A stretch of 64,000 nucleotides of DNA from Micromonospora radicis (GCF_003583405.1 NZ_QXEC01000001.1:124001-188000), one strand, 5' to 3'. Shown: positions 42,159 through 51,719, numbered from the stretch's first letter. The notes: generated from the sequence alone by a model not told the origin. A program made the numbers and translations.

Positions 42159-44582
42159 GTGTCCACTCAGCACTCCGACCAGCCGGGCCTGCCGGCGACC
42201 CGCCGCCCTGCGGGCACGACAAGGAACACCATCCGCGGTCGGCTGGTCGGCATCATCGCCCTGCCGGTGGCGGCCGTCCTGCTGCTGCTCGGCTACGTGA
42301 CGGTGATCGAGGTCTCGGAGTACCGGGCCGTCCGGACCGCCAGCGAGTCGGTGACGCTGGCCCTCGCCGTACAGGAGCTGACCCAGGAACTACAGACCGA
42401 GCGTGGACTCACCGCCGGCCTGCTCGGTGGGAACACCGGTTTCCGCAACGAGATCGCACCGGCTCGGGACCGGGTGGACCAGCGGAGGCAGGCGGTCGAG
42501 ACGGCGATCGCCGGCGGCGGTGCGGTGGCGGCCCGGGTCGCTTCGGCGGTGCGGGAACTCGACGGGCTAGCCGTGGTCCGTGCCGCCACCGACGGCGGCA
42601 GTGCCGGCCGTGCGGCGACCTTCGACTTCTTCACCGAACGCATCGCCACCCTCAACGGCGTCGACTTCGGTCTCGACGCGGCGGACGACCCGGAGCTGCA
42701 CCGCCAGGTGTCCGCACTGGATGCCCTCAGCCGGATCAAGGAGAGCACCGCCCAGCAGCGCGCGTTCCTCAACGGGGTGTTCTCCGCCGGTGGCTTCGCC
42801 GAAGGTGAGTTCCTGCAGTTCGCCGAGATGCGCGCGACCCGGCAGGCGGCACTGGCCGAGTTCGAGGAGTACGCCACCGCCGAACAGCGGGCCGCCAACG
42901 ACTGGGTGCTGGACACCGGCGCCGCCCGGGTGGCCAACCACTTCGAACAGGTCGCGCTCGATTCCGCCGACGGCCGGCGGGTGCAGGTGAACCCGCAATC
43001 CTGGTGGTCGGCGCTGACCACGGTGCTGGATGGGCTGCGGCAGTTGCAGGAACACGTCGGCGCGGAGATCGAGGCGCGGGCCGCGGAACGCCAGCGCGAG
43101 TCCACCGGGCGGCTCGTCGGGGTCGGCGTACTGGTGATGTTCTTCCTCTCCGGCGCGGTGGCCCTGCTGGTGCTGGCCTCCCGGTCGATCACCCGGCCGC
43201 TGGCGATGCTGGCCGCCGAGGCCCACGAACTCGCGGCGAACCGGCTGCCCGCCGCAGTGCGCCGGCTGCAGGACGGTGACGACGCGGGTACCCCGCAGGC
43301 ACCCACCCCGGTCCGGGTGCCGCCGCGAGCCAGTACCGAGATCCGCTCGGTGGCCGGCGCCCTCGACCAGGTGCAGGAGGTGGCCTTCCGGCTCGCCACC
43401 GAACAGGCCCTGCTGCGCCGCAGCACCACCGACTCACTGGCCAACCTCGGTCGCCGTAACCAGAACCTGCTCCGCCGCCAGCTCGGCTTCATCACCAAGT
43501 TGGAACGTGAGGAGACCGACCCGACCGGGCTGGCCAACCTCTTCGAGCTGGACCACCTGGCCACTCGCATGCGTCGTAACGCGGAGAGCCTGCTGGTGCT
43601 GGTGGGTGCCAGCGGACCCCGCCAGTGGGCGAATCCGCTCGCGATCTCCGACGTGATCCGGGCCGCCATCTCCGAGGTCGAGGAGTACCGGCGGGTCCAG
43701 CTGCGCCGCATCGACGACGCCTGGGTGGTCGGGGCCAACGTCAGCGCGGTGGCCCACCTGCTCGCCGAACTGGTCGAGAACGGCCTGACCTTCTCACCGC
43801 CGGACGCGGACGTGGAGATCCAGGGCCGCCGCCACGGCGACGGCTACCTCATCGCCGTCACCGACCAGGGCCTCGGCATGTCGCCGGAGGACCTGGCCGA
43901 GGCCAACGCGCGGCTGCGCGGCGAGATCGACTTCGTCTCCGCGCCGACTCGCTACCTCGGCCACCACGTGGTCGGCCAACTGGCCCAGGACCTCGGCATC
44001 GACGTCCACCTGGCACCGTCCCCGGTCACCGGCGTGACCGCCCGGGTGGTCCTGCCGCACAGCCTGCTCAGCCGCCCGAACGCGATCACCCCGCCGCCGG
44101 GATCCGCCGATGGCGACTCGACGCCGATCGCCATCGCCGCCGCGGACCCGGCGGACTCCGGCAGGGTGCCGCCGGCCAACCCGCCGCGTCGGCCCGCCGC
44201 CCGCGCGGTGACGGCGGGGGAGGGCAGCGGCGTCGGCCTGCCCGGCGCCGGGGCGCCGGCGATCCCGGTGCAGTCGGTCGTCGGCCGGCCCGCCACCATC
44301 CCCGGCGAACTGGCCGGTGCCGGGACGGTTGCGGAGCGGACCACCAACGGACTGCGCAAGCGGCTGCCCCGCGACCGGCGCACCGCAACGCCCGAGCAGG
44401 TGACGGCCCGGCCCGTGCCCGACCAACGTCCGGCCGCCCTCGACGACTCGCCCACGCACGTCCGGGACCGGTTGACCGCGCTGCGCGCCGGGACATTACG
44501 CGGCCAGACCGCACGGTCGGCGCCCGAGACCGCGCCTGGCGACGAGACCGCGACCGACTCCTGGGGGGCCCGCAATGGTTGA
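42159..44582 (+). CDS. cvnA: Conservon CvnA: nitrate-sensor-domain histidine-kinase-like membrane protein
   Basis: An 807-residue sensor. A first helix (LVGIIALPVAAVLLLLGYVTV, about 30-50) and second helix (LVGVGVLVMFFLSGAVALLVLA, about 316-337) flank an extracytoplasmic nitrate/nitrite-sensor-like helical domain with TQELQTERGLTAGLLGG. A HAMP-like stretch is followed by a kinase ATPase domain (LLAELVENGLTFSPPDADV, N box; DQGLGMSPEDL, G box; about 520-630). The C-terminal 175 residues are disordered. A phospho-accepting His box is not clear. GTG at 42159 follows GGAG. A TTA codon lies at 44496-44498. First gene of the cvnABCD operon. Confidence 0.93.
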   Translation: MSTQHSDQPGLPATRRPAGTTRNTIRGRLVGIIALPVAAVLLLLGYVTVIEVSEYRAVRTASESVTLALAVQELTQELQTERGLTAGLLGGNTGFRNEIAPARDRVDQRRQAVETAIAGGGAVAARVASAVRELDGLAVVRAATDGGSAGRAATFDFFTERIATLNGVDFGLDAADDPELHRQVSALDALSRIKESTAQQRAFLNGVFSAGGFAEGEFLQFAEMRATRQAALAEFEEYATAEQRAANDWVLDTGAARVANHFEQVALDSADGRRVQVNPQSWWSALTTVLDGLRQLQEHVGAEIEARAAERQRESTGRLVGVGVLVMFFLSGAVALLVLASRSITRPLAMLAAEAHELAANRLPAAVRRLQDGDDAGTPQAPTPVRVPPRASTEIRSVAGALDQVQEVAFRLATEQALLRRSTTDSLANLGRRNQNLLRRQLGFITKLEREETDPTGLANLFELDHLATRMRRNAESLLVLVGASGPRQWANPLAISDVIRAAISEVEEYRRVQLRRIDDAWVVGANVSAVAHLLAELVENGLTFSPPDADVEIQGRRHGDGYLIAVTDQGLGMSPEDLAEANARLRGEIDFVSAPTRYLGHHVVGQLAQDLGIDVHLAPSPVTGVTARVVLPHSLLSRPNAITPPPGSADGDSTPIAIAAADPADSGRVPPANPPRRPAARAVTAGEGSGVGLPGAGAPAIPVQSVVGRPATIPGELAGAGTVAERTTNGLRKRLPRDRRTATPEQVTARPVPDQRPAALDDSPTHVRDRLTALRAGTLRGQTARSAPETAPGDETATDSWGARNG

Positions 44583-44997
44583 CGTGCAAACCGATCCACA
44601 CCAGTTGAACTGGCTGCTGGCGAACTTCGTCCGGCAGACCGACGGCGTACGGGACAGCGTCGCGGTCTCCTCCGACGGTCTGCTCGTCGCCGTCTCCGCC
44701 GGCCTGGACCGGGGTGCCGGGGACCAGCTCGCCGCGATCGTTTCCAGCATGGCCAGCCTGGCCCGGACCGCCTCCCGCAAGTACGACTTCGACGGGCTGA
44801 AGCTCATCATGATCGAGATGAGGCGGGGTTTCCTGCTGGTGTCGGCGATCAGCGACGGCAGCTGTCTGGGGGTGCTCGCCGACGGTGACTGCGACCTGGG
44901 TCTGGTCGGGTACGAGATCTCGCTGCTCGCCGACCGGTTCGGTGCCATCCTGACCCCGGCACTGATCTCCGAGTCGCGACGGGTGCTGCCCCGGTGA
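44575..44997 (+). CDS. cvnB: Conservon CvnB: roadblock/LC7 protein
   Basis: A 140-residue roadblock/LC7 fold protein: HQLNWLLANFVRQTDGVRDSVAVSSDGLLVAVSAGLDR and GFLLVSAISDGSCLGVLADGDCDLGLVGYE. In conservons it bridges the sensor and the GTPase and likely acts as a regulator of nucleotide turnover. It overlaps cvnA by 8 bases and cvnC by 4, so the operon is tightly coupled. Confidence 0.95.
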   Translation: MVDVQTDPHQLNWLLANFVRQTDGVRDSVAVSSDGLLVAVSAGLDRGAGDQLAAIVSSMASLARTASRKYDFDGLKLIMIEMRRGFLLVSAISDGSCLGVLADGDCDLGLVGYEISLLADRFGAILTPALISESRRVLPR

Positions 44998-45431
44998 GTG
45001 GCGGGGGACCGCGGCTGCCCGACCCGCGAATGATCCCGTACTGGGCGCCCACGCCCACGCCGCCCGACGCGGCCCGGGAGTCCGGATCCGCGTCCGAGGC
45101 CGAGCCGGTGGATGACGCGGCAGTACGGCCCTTCCTGCTCACCGGCGGGCGCACCCGCCCGGTGCAGGACGGGCTTCGGGTGGAGACGCTGCTCAATGCC
45201 CAACCGGCGGCGCTCTCCGCGCCGTTGCGCTTCGAGGCCCGGCGGATCGTCGAGCTGTGTCAGCGGCCCACCACAGTGGCCGACCTCGCGGTGGCGCTAC
45301 GGGTGCCACTCGGTGTCACCCGGGTGCTTGTCGCGGACCTGCTGATCGAGGGCTATCTGCACCGTACGGAACAGGGCGAGCTGTCCGTCGAGATGATCGA
45401 GAGGATCCGGGACCGTGTCCGCGCTCTCTAG
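44994..45431 (+). CDS. cvnC: Conservon CvnC: DUF742 protein
   Basis: A 145-residue DUF742 protein with a winged-helix-like core: RPFLLTGGRTRPVQDGLRVETLLNA, EARRIVELCQRPTTVADLAVALRVPLGVTRVLVADLL. The start (GTG at 44994) overlaps cvnB by 4 bases. In Streptomyces CvnC associates with the other conservon proteins at the membrane. The exact biochemical role is unknown. Confidence 0.94.
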   Translation: MSGGGPRLPDPRMIPYWAPTPTPPDAARESGSASEAEPVDDAAVRPFLLTGGRTRPVQDGLRVETLLNAQPAALSAPLRFEARRIVELCQRPTTVADLAVALRVPLGVTRVLVADLLIEGYLHRTEQGELSVEMIERIRDRVRAL

Positions 45432-46005
45432 CCAGCCGCCCGCGCCCACCGCGGTGAAGATCGTGGTCAGTGGCGGGTTCGGCGTCGGCAAGACCACCTT
45501 CGTCGGGGCGGTGTCGGAGATCGAGCCGCTGGTCACCGAGGCCGACATGACCGAGGTCTCGGTGGGTGTCGACGACATCTCGGTGGTCGCCGGGAAGACC
45601 ACCACGACGGTGGCCCTGGACTTCGGTCGGATCAGCCTCGACGAGTCGCTGCTGATGTACCTCTTCGGTACCCCCGGGCAGGACCGCTTCGCCTTCCTCT
45701 GGGACGACCTCGTGGACGGCGCCCTCGGGGCGGTCGTGCTGATCGACACCCGGCGGATCGAGGACTGCTTCCCCGCCATCGACTACTTCGAGGACCACCG
45801 CATCCCGTTCCTGCTGGCGGTCAACAACTTCGAGACCGCCCGCCGGTTCGACCTGCCCGAGGTGCGGGAGGCGCTCGGCGTCGCGGACGAGGTGACGCTG
45901 GTGGAGTGCGACGCCCGGGACCGGGAGTCGGTCAAGCAGGTGCTGGTGGCGCTCACCGAGGTGGTGCTGGCGCAACGCCTGGCCCGGGCCGGCGTGTCCC
46001 GGTGA
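45415..46005 (+). CDS. cvnD: Conservon CvnD: small Ras-like GTPase
   Basis: A 196-residue GTPase with P-loop SGGFGVGKTTFVGAVSE (about residues 19-35), switch region around TTTTVALDFGRISLD, G3-like LFGTPGQDRFAFLWDDL (about 83-99), and the guanine-specificity region at LLAVNNFE (N(N/K)xE-like in place of NKxD). It is the effector end of the conservon. GTG at 45415 lies 17 bases inside cvnC. Conservons in Streptomyces control aerial growth and secondary metabolism; the partner pathway here is unknown. Confidence 0.95.
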   Translation: MSALSSQPPAPTAVKIVVSGGFGVGKTTFVGAVSEIEPLVTEADMTEVSVGVDDISVVAGKTTTTVALDFGRISLDESLLMYLFGTPGQDRFAFLWDDLVDGALGAVVLIDTRRIEDCFPAIDYFEDHRIPFLLAVNNFETARRFDLPEVREALGVADEVTLVECDARDRESVKQVLVALTEVVLAQRLARAGVSR

Positions 46006-46066
46006 CAGCACGCCGCTCCGCCGACCGGTGCGGTTGTGCCCGGGGCGCCACGACGAGGAGGAGACA

Positions 46067-47044
46067 GTGACGATGCGCAGGTCAGGCTGGATCAGGGCGG
46101 CGGCCATCGTCGGTTCGGCCGTGCTCGTGCTGGCCGGCTGCGCGGCCGACATCGCCCCCCGGGTGGCGGCACCGGGCCCGCCGGAGCGGACCGAGTGCGG
46201 CACCCTGACGCTGGCGAACCTGCCCTGGGTCGGCTACGAAGCCAACCTCGCCGTCGTCGGCTATCTCGCCGAGACCCGGCTCGACTGCACCGTGGTGGTG
46301 AAGGATCTCACCGCGGAGGACGCCTGGGCGCAGGTCGCGGCCGGCGAGGTCGACGTCATCCTGGAGAACTGGGGCCGCGAGGCGCTGAAGAAGCGCTACA
46401 TCGACGAGGAACGGTCCGCCGTCGAGCACGGCATGACCGGGAACCGGGGAGTCGTCGGCTGGTACGTCACGCCGTGGCTGGTGGAGCAGTATCCGGGCAT
46501 CACCAACTGGAAGAATCTCAACGACTACGCGTACCTGTTCCGCACCCCCACCTCGAACGGCAAGGGCGCCCTGCTCGGTGGCGACCCGTCCTACGAGACC
46601 AACGACCGTGCGTTGATCCGTAACCTGAAGCTGGACTTCACGGTCAGCCTCACCGGCAGCGAGGAGAAGCTGATCGAGGCGTTCCGGGCGGCGGAACGCG
46701 ACCGTCGGCCGGCGATCGGCTACTTCTACGCGCCACAGTGGTTCCTGGCCGAGGTCGACCTGGTGCACGTCAGACTGCCCGCGTACACGCCCGGCTGCGA
46801 CTCCGACCCGGAGAAGGTGGCCTGCGACTACCAGCCGTACGACCTCGACAAGATCGCCAACCGGGAGTTCGCCGAGTCGGGGAACCCGGCCGCCGAGATG
46901 ATCAAGAACTTCCAGTGGACCAACGCCGACCAGAACGAGGTGGCCCGCTACCTCACGGTCGACAAGCTGTCCCGCGACGAGGCGGCGCAGAAGTGGCTCG
47001 ACGCGAACCCGGAGGTGTGGCAGCCCTGGCTACCCACCGGCTGA
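46067..47044 (+). CDS. Glycine-betaine/osmoprotectant-type ABC substrate-binding lipoprotein
   Basis: A 325-residue lipoprotein with signal and lipobox GSAVLVLAGC (Cys at about 24). The mature part resembles ProX/OpuAC proteins: TLANLPWVGYEANLAVVGYLAE, AAGEVDVILENWG, YFYAPQWFLAEVDLVHV. Aromatic residues (Trp/Tyr) typical of quaternary-amine cages are abundant, but specificity is not proven. AGGAGGAGACA favours the GTG at 46067 over the ATG at 46073. No permease or ATPase gene neighbours it, so it must work with partners elsewhere. It follows cvnD by 61 bases and could be read through from the conservon. Confidence 0.85.
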   Translation: MTMRRSGWIRAAAIVGSAVLVLAGCAADIAPRVAAPGPPERTECGTLTLANLPWVGYEANLAVVGYLAETRLDCTVVVKDLTAEDAWAQVAAGEVDVILENWGREALKKRYIDEERSAVEHGMTGNRGVVGWYVTPWLVEQYPGITNWKNLNDYAYLFRTPTSNGKGALLGGDPSYETNDRALIRNLKLDFTVSLTGSEEKLIEAFRAAERDRRPAIGYFYAPQWFLAEVDLVHVRLPAYTPGCDSDPEKVACDYQPYDLDKIANREFAESGNPAAEMIKNFQWTNADQNEVARYLTVDKLSRDEAAQKWLDANPEVWQPWLPTG

Positions 47045-47203
47045 ACGCTGGGTCTGCCGCCTCGGTCGGTGGTTTGGCCGGGCTGCCCGATCGGTGCTTG
47101 GAATGTCACCGTACGTCGCGACAGCTGGGTCTCGCGGAGGTCCAGGTATCGCGGGCGGACGCGATAGCGTGCTCGTCCACGACGATCCCTTGAGGAGGCT
47201 GGA

Positions 47204-47482
47204 TTGGTTTCCAGGCTGGTCCGGGCAGCACTTGTTGTTGCGTTGGTGCTTGGCGGCGGTTCCCTGGCCGTGGTGTCGCCGGCGCAGGCCGCGGCACCCA
47301 AGTTCAAGAATTGCGCCGCGATGCACAAGAAGTACAAGCACGGTGTGGGTAAGAAGGGTGCGCGGGACAAGGTTCGCGGCAAGACGAAGCCGGTGACCAA
47401 CTTCAAGGTTTCGACGGCGATCTACAACGCCAACACCAAGCTCGACCGCGACAAGGATGGAGTTGCCTGCGAGAAGCGGTGA
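47204..47482 (+). CDS. Secreted excalibur calcium-binding domain protein
   Basis: A 92-residue protein with a signal peptide (LVRAALVVALVLGGGSLAVVSPAQA, cleavage after about residue 29) and a C-terminal excalibur module: FKNCAAMHKKYKHGVGKKGARDK, then NTKLDRDKDGVACEKR, where DRDKDGVACE is the Ca-binding loop with conserved Cys. TTG at 47204 follows GAGGAGG by 5 bases. The function is presumably at the cell surface. Confidence 0.92.
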   Translation: MVSRLVRAALVVALVLGGGSLAVVSPAQAAAPKFKNCAAMHKKYKHGVGKKGARDKVRGKTKPVTNFKVSTAIYNANTKLDRDKDGVACEKR

Positions 47483-47861
47483 CACCAGCGACCGGTTGGG
47501 GCACTCCGGCATGCGCGTACGGGACCGTTGATCGTTCGGCCCGCGCGGGTGCCGGAGTGTCCTTCTGGTTCTGGGCAGCCACGGTGCGCGGCGGTCCGCG
47601 GGCCACTCTCGAAACTGATGTGCTGGCGCCGACGGTACGGGTCGGCGAAGGTGGACCGCATGCAGAGCCCCTCGTGCGCGCGCTGGCCCTGCTCGCCGCG
47701 GAGCTGCACGACGCGTTGGCGCTGGCCGGCTGCGCCCACCCGGCCGAGGCCCGGACGCTGCGCACCGTCGTACCGGGCTGACCGCGCGGCGCGACGCACC
47801 GCGTTCATCCGTACGCAACGTGTGACGGCAGTCCTGTCGCCGTCCTGGTTGGATGGTCATA
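47483..47861. other. Gap with at most a doubtful small ORF
   Basis: One plus-strand frame (47479-47781, 100 codons, GTG overlapping the excalibur stop) ends in a plausible helical stretch (LVRALALLAAELHDALALAGCAHPAEARTL), but its first half looks non-coding and minus-strand frames are open too. I do not call a gene. No RNA element is seen. Confidence 0.35.
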
Positions 47862-48122
47862 ATGGGCGGCATGATTGCCTGGGAGTACGCCCTGCTGGTC
47901 CGCCGGTACCAGGGACAGGGCCGGAATTTTCACGTCACCTTCGTCTGGTACGGGCCGGACGGGTCCCGAAAGGACGTCACCGCCTACGGCGACACCGCGG
48001 TCGCACACCTCAACCGGGTCGGCCGGGAGGGCTGGGAGTTGGTCACGGCGGCCGAGGACGTGAACAACGTGCAGGGCAGCACCGAGGTGCACCGCTACCA
48101 CCTCAAACGCCCACTCAACTGA
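47862..48122 (+). CDS. Small conserved hypothetical protein, about 86 aa
   Basis: A short protein, MIAWEYALLVRRYQGQGRNFHVTFVWYGPDGSRKDVTAYGDTAVAHLNRVGREGWELVTAAEDVNN in its core. The pattern of strand, polar turn and final helix with REGWELV resembles DUF4177-like proteins. Three in-frame ATG codons (47853, 47862, 47871) are possible starts; GGATGG favours 47862. Function unknown. Confidence 0.72.
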   Translation: MGGMIAWEYALLVRRYQGQGRNFHVTFVWYGPDGSRKDVTAYGDTAVAHLNRVGREGWELVTAAEDVNNVQGSTEVHRYHLKRPLN

Positions 48123-48232
48123 GCGTCACCACCCTCCGGGATCGCGTTGACGGTGCATCCTCGACTCGCCACGCTAGGTAGACGAACGTCGATGCATGGG
48201 CGTCGGCGCGGACGTGGTGCCGGGGGTAGAAG

Positions 48233-48481
48233 ATGATCAGGCGAAGGATGGCGGGGGCGCTGGCGGCGCTCGCGATGGTGGGCACGGCGCTGGTCGCCGG
48301 TGCGGCGCCCGCCCAGGCGGATCCGCCGGGCGGGACGCTGCGCGGCGTCTACTACGACTACTGGTTCTGCCAGTCGTACGGTCGGCAAGGCGTGGCGGAG
48401 CAGCGCTGGGACTGGTGGTACTGCGAGCAGAGCGCCAGCCCGCAGAGCGCCCAGTGGTTCCTGTGGACGTTCAACTACTGA
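48233..48481 (+). CDS. Small secreted Trp/Tyr-rich protein, 82 aa
   Basis: Signal peptide MIRRRMAGALAALAMVGTALVAGAAPAQA (cleavage after about residue 29), then a mature part of only about 53 residues with ten or more aromatic residues: YYDYWFCQSYGRQGVAEQRWDWWYCEQSASPQSAQWFLWTFNY. Two Cys residues could form a disulfide. A secreted effector or structural role is possible, but there is no known family I can name. It is followed by a very strong terminator. Confidence 0.8.
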   Translation: MIRRRMAGALAALAMVGTALVAGAAPAQADPPGGTLRGVYYDYWFCQSYGRQGVAEQRWDWWYCEQSASPQSAQWFLWTFNY

Positions 48482-48489
48482 CAGACCGC

Positions 48490-48528
48490 GCGGTCCCGCC
48501 GGTCCGGTGCGCGGACCGGCGGGACCGC
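48490..48528. terminator. Bidirectional terminator between convergent genes
   Basis: GCGGTCCCGCCGGTCC (48490-48505) and GGACCGGCGGGACCGC (48513-48528) make a perfect 16-bp stem with a 7-base loop, between the secreted small protein and glyA, both of which end here. Confidence 0.85.
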
Positions 48529-48532
48529 CCCG

Positions 48533-49969
48533 TCAGGACAGCTCGACGTCGGGGTAGAGCGGGAAACCGGTGAGCAGCTCGCCGGCCTGCCGGCTGACCT
48601 TGTCGGCGAGCGCCGGGTCCAGCACGTACTTGGCCTTCGAGGCGGTGCCGTCGGGGTTCGTCCCGGCGGTGGTCTGGCTCAGCACGGTGTGGATCAGCTC
48701 GGCGGTGCCGTCCATCTCCGCCGTGCCCAGCCCCCGGGTGGTCAGCGCCGGGGTGCCGATCCGGATACCGGAGGTGTACCAGGCCCCGTTCGGGTCCTGC
48801 GGCACCGCGTTGCGGTTGGTGACGATGCCCGAGTCCAGCAGCGCCTGCTCGGCCTGCCGGCCGGTCAGCCCGTACCCGGTGACGTCGATCAGCACCAGGT
48901 GGTTGTCGGTGCCGCCGGTGACCAGCTTCGCGCCCCGGCGCAGCAGCCCGTCGGCCAGAGCCTGGGCGTTGTCCACGATGCGCCGGGCGTAGTCGGCGAA
49001 GTCGGGCCGGCGCGCCTCGGCCAGCGCGACCGCCTTGGCGGCCATCACGTGCGGCAGCGGACCGCCGAGCACCATCGGGCAGCCCCGGTCCACCTGGTCG
49101 GCCAGCTCCGGGCCGCAGAGCACCATGCCGCCGCGCGGGCCGCGCAGCGACTTGTGCGTGGTGGTGGTGACGATGTGGGCGTGCGGCACCGGGTCGAAGT
49201 CGCCGGTGAAGACCTTGCCGGCGACCAGCCCGGCGAAGTGGGCCATGTCCACCATGAAGGTGGCGCCGACCGAGTCGGCGATCTCCCGCATGATCCGGAA
49301 GTTCACCCTCCGGGGGTACGCCGAGTAGCCGGCGACCAGCACCAGCGGCCGGAACTCGCGGGCCGCCTCGGCGACCCTGTCGTAGTCGACCAACCCGGTG
49401 GCCGGGTCGGTGCCGTAGCTGCGCTGGTCGAACATCTTGCCGGAGATGTTGGGCCGGAAACCGTGGGTGAGGTGGCCGCCGGCGTCCAGGGACATGCCGA
49501 GCATCCGTTGGTCGCCCAGCTCCCGGCGGAGCGCGAACCAGTCGGCCTCGGACAGGTCGTTGACGTGCCGGGCCTGCGCCCGCCGCAACGCCGGTGCCTC
49601 CACCCGGTCGGCCAGGATCGCCCAGAACGCCACCAGGTTGGCGTCGATCCCGGAGTGCGGCTGCACGTACGCGTGCGCCGCGCCGAACAGCTCCCGGGCG
49701 TGCTCGGCGGCCAGCGCCTCGACGGTGTCGACGTTCTGGCAGCCGGCGTAGAAGCGGCGGCCCACGGTGCCCTCGGCGTACTTGTCGCTGAACCAGTTGC
49801 CCATCGCCAGCAGGGTGGCCGGCGAGGCGTAGTTCTCGCTGGCGATCAGCTTGAGCGACTCGCGCTGGTCGGTCAGCTCGGCCCCGATCGCGTCGGCGAC
49901 CCGCGGCTCGACCGCCCGGATGACCTCCAACGCGCTGCGGAACGCGGTGGATTCGGCGTTGCGCGACAT
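48533..49969 (-). CDS. glyA: Serine hydroxymethyltransferase (glycine hydroxymethyltransferase)
   Basis: A 478-residue PLP enzyme converting serine and tetrahydrofolate to glycine and 5,10-methylene-THF. It shows [29 protein letters not shown], the substrate loop [15 protein letters not shown], and the PLP Lys in [16 protein letters not shown] (about residue 265). It is some 50 residues longer than the E. coli enzyme, like other actinobacterial second-type SHMTs. AGGAGG lies 5 bases before the ATG at 49969. A ZTP riboswitch occupies its leader, so expression should rise when ZTP signals folate one-carbon shortage. Confidence 0.95.
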   Translation of the reverse strand: MSRNAESTAFRSALEVIRAVEPRVADAIGAELTDQRESLKLIASENYASPATLLAMGNWFSDKYAEGTVGRRFYAGCQNVDTVEALAAEHARELFGAAHAYVQPHSGIDANLVAFWAILADRVEAPALRRAQARHVNDLSEADWFALRRELGDQRMLGMSLDAGGHLTHGFRPNISGKMFDQRSYGTDPATGLVDYDRVAEAAREFRPLVLVAGYSAYPRRVNFRIMREIADSVGATFMVDMAHFAGLVAGKVFTGDFDPVPHAHIVTTTTHKSLRGPRGGMVLCGPELADQVDRGCPMVLGGPLPHVMAAKAVALAEARRPDFADYARRIVDNAQALADGLLRRGAKLVTGGTDNHLVLIDVTGYGLTGRQAEQALLDSGIVTNRNAVPQDPNGAWYTSGIRIGTPALTTRGLGTAEMDGTAELIHTVLSQTTAGTNPDGTASKAKYVLDPALADKVSRQAGELLTGFPLYPDVELS

Positions 49970-49992
49970 GCGACCTCCTGAAGATGTGCGGA

Positions 49993-50078
49993 AGGCCCAG
50001 GCGCTCGGCGTGCGTCCTCGTGACGGGGCCGCTTCCCGATGGTGCTCCATCCCCACGCGCCAGTCACGGCCCGTGGCC
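49993..50078 (-). promoter_or_regulatory. ZTP (pfl) riboswitch upstream of glyA
   Basis: On the minus strand the leader contains the conserved ZTP-riboswitch pieces in order: GGGCCGTGACTGGCG, a hairpin ending in ACCATCGGGAAGCGGCCC, and after a short linker the 3' domain GAGCGCCTGGGC. These match the known pfl motif, including the invariant GCCTGGGC. The RNA ends about 24 bases before the glyA ATG. A TAGGAT at 50080-50085 could be the -10 box, placing transcription start right at the aptamer edge. Confidence 0.9.
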
Positions 50079-50126
50079 GATCCTACCGGGTGGGCCACCC
50101 GCCCTCGGCGCCCACCGCCGGTCGGG

Positions 50127-51602
50127 TCACCGCACCGCCCGGTCCGCGTTGACCAGGCCCGCGCCGTAGAAGCCGTTGCGGACACCGCCCCGGCAGGTGG
50201 CCGTACCCGCGGTCGGGCTCGGCAGCAGCGGCACCGGGTCGTACCCGCCGGCCGGGCACGGCCGGGCCACGGCGGTGCGCTCCAGCAGCTCCGACAGCTG
50301 CCCGGCCGTCAACTCCGGGTGGGCGGACAGCGCCAGCGCCGCGACGCCGGTGACGTGCGGGCTCGCCATCGAGGTGCCCTGCTTCCAGCCCCAACCGTCG
50401 GTCCGGGTCACCGTGTTGTACGTGGTCGACAGGACCGTGTCGGCGGTGGTCGAGGTCCGCCCCCGGGTACGCGTCCGGCTGTCGCCACCGGGCGCGGTCA
50501 CGTCGACGACCCCCTGCCCGTACGAGGAGTAGTAGCTCTTGCGCCCGGTCGGCCCGACCGCCGAGACGGTCACCACGCCCGGTGCCTGCGCCGGCAGGAC
50601 GCGACAGGCGGCGTCGATCTCGCGTAGCTCGCTGTCGTCCGGGCCGCCCGCCTCGGCGAACGGGTGCGCCAGGTCGCGGTTGGCGTTGCCGGCCGCGGCC
50701 ACCGTGAGTACGCCCCTGCTCCACGAGTAGTGGATGGCCCGCTGCACCGCCTGCCAGACCGGGCGCTGCCGCGGGTCGCTGCGGCAGTTCAGCTCCCACG
50801 GGTCGAGGTGGTAGCTGTTGTTGGTCAGCCGCATCCCGTGTTCGGCTGCCCAGACGAAACCGCAGATCGCAGCCTCCGGATAGACGTACCCCTCGTTGTC
50901 GACGATCTTCACGGCGGCCACCCGGACCCCGGGGGCGACACCGGCGACGCCGATCCCGTTGCGGGCGGCGGCGATGATCCCGGCGACGTGGGTGCCGTGG
51001 TCGGAGGTGGTGGGGTTCCACGCCGCCTCGCTGGTGTCGGGCACCCCGCCGAGGCACGAGGCGCTCTGCTCCCGGGCGATCTGGTCGGCCAGGTCCGGGT
51101 GGCTGCTGGAGATGCCGCTGTCCAGTACGCCGACCACCACGTCGGCGCTGCCGGTGGTGACCAGGTGGGCTCGCGGTACGTCGATCATCGCCAGGTTCCA
51201 CTGCTGACCGGCCAGCGGCTCGGCGGTCGGGTCGCCGGTGGCCTCGGCGATCTCGGCGGCGGTCAGCTCGACGGTGTCGCCCTCGTTCAGCACGGTACCC
51301 AGGCCGGCGGTCGACGCCACGGACTCGACACCCGGGCCCGCCACGTCGGTGACGAAGGCGGGGTTGGCCGAGTGGACGACGAGCACGCCGATCTGCCGGT
51401 AGTCGGCCACCACCGTGCCGTCGGCGGCGGAGACCCGGGCGGTGGCCCGCTCGACCGTGCCACCCTGTGGTGCCAACACCAGGTAGGTGGCCTGCGGGCC
51501 GATGGCCGAGGCGGTGACCGGGGCCCCGGCGGCGCCGGCGAGGCCGGCGCCGAGTGCCGCGGTGGTCGCCGCGACGACTGCTGTGCGACCGAGGTTGTTC
51601 AC
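50127..51602 (-). CDS. Secreted subtilisin-like serine protease (S8)
   Basis: A 491-residue preproprotease. Signal peptide (about 1-25), an inhibitor-I9-like propeptide region (about 35-135), then the catalytic domain. Asp is in [17 protein letters not shown] (about residue 158), His in [16 protein letters not shown] (about 203), and Ser in [17 protein letters not shown] (about 415), with [10 protein letters not shown] for the oxyanion region. GTG at 51602 has GGAG 6 bases upstream. A single-domain enzyme without a C-terminal anchor, it probably acts outside the cell. Confidence 0.95.
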   Translation of the reverse strand: MNNLGRTAVVAATTAALGAGLAGAAGAPVTASAIGPQATYLVLAPQGGTVERATARVSAADGTVVADYRQIGVLVVHSANPAFVTDVAGPGVESVASTAGLGTVLNEGDTVELTAAEIAEATGDPTAEPLAGQQWNLAMIDVPRAHLVTTGSADVVVGVLDSGISSSHPDLADQIAREQSASCLGGVPDTSEAAWNPTTSDHGTHVAGIIAAARNGIGVAGVAPGVRVAAVKIVDNEGYVYPEAAICGFVWAAEHGMRLTNNSYHLDPWELNCRSDPRQRPVWQAVQRAIHYSWSRGVLTVAAAGNANRDLAHPFAEAGGPDDSELREIDAACRVLPAQAPGVVTVSAVGPTGRKSYYSSYGQGVVDVTAPGGDSRTRTRGRTSTTADTVLSTTYNTVTRTDGWGWKQGTSMASPHVTGVAALALSAHPELTAGQLSELLERTAVARPCPAGGYDPVPLLPSPTAGTATCRGGVRNGFYGAGLVNADRAVR

Positions 51603-51713
51603 ACCGTCTCCAGCGCCCCTTTCCCGAGTCGCGTTACACCTTGGGTGCCGATTGCTCGCGGAGTGTCAGAACACTCGCCGGCGTCAGGACACCGGAACCG
51701 GCCGGGTCGGTGA

Positions 51714-51719
51714 TAGCGT
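51714..51719 (+). promoter_or_regulatory. -10 box placing the acyltransferase transcript start at its GTG
   Basis: TAGCGT at 51714-51719 lies 7 bases before GTG 51727, the spacing of a leaderless promoter. A matching -35 is not clear. Confidence 0.45.

Noticed and set aside
47479..47781. 100-codon frame overlapping the excalibur stop (GTGA)
   Set aside because: Only its last 50 residues look protein-like, and competing frames are open; not enough to call a gene.
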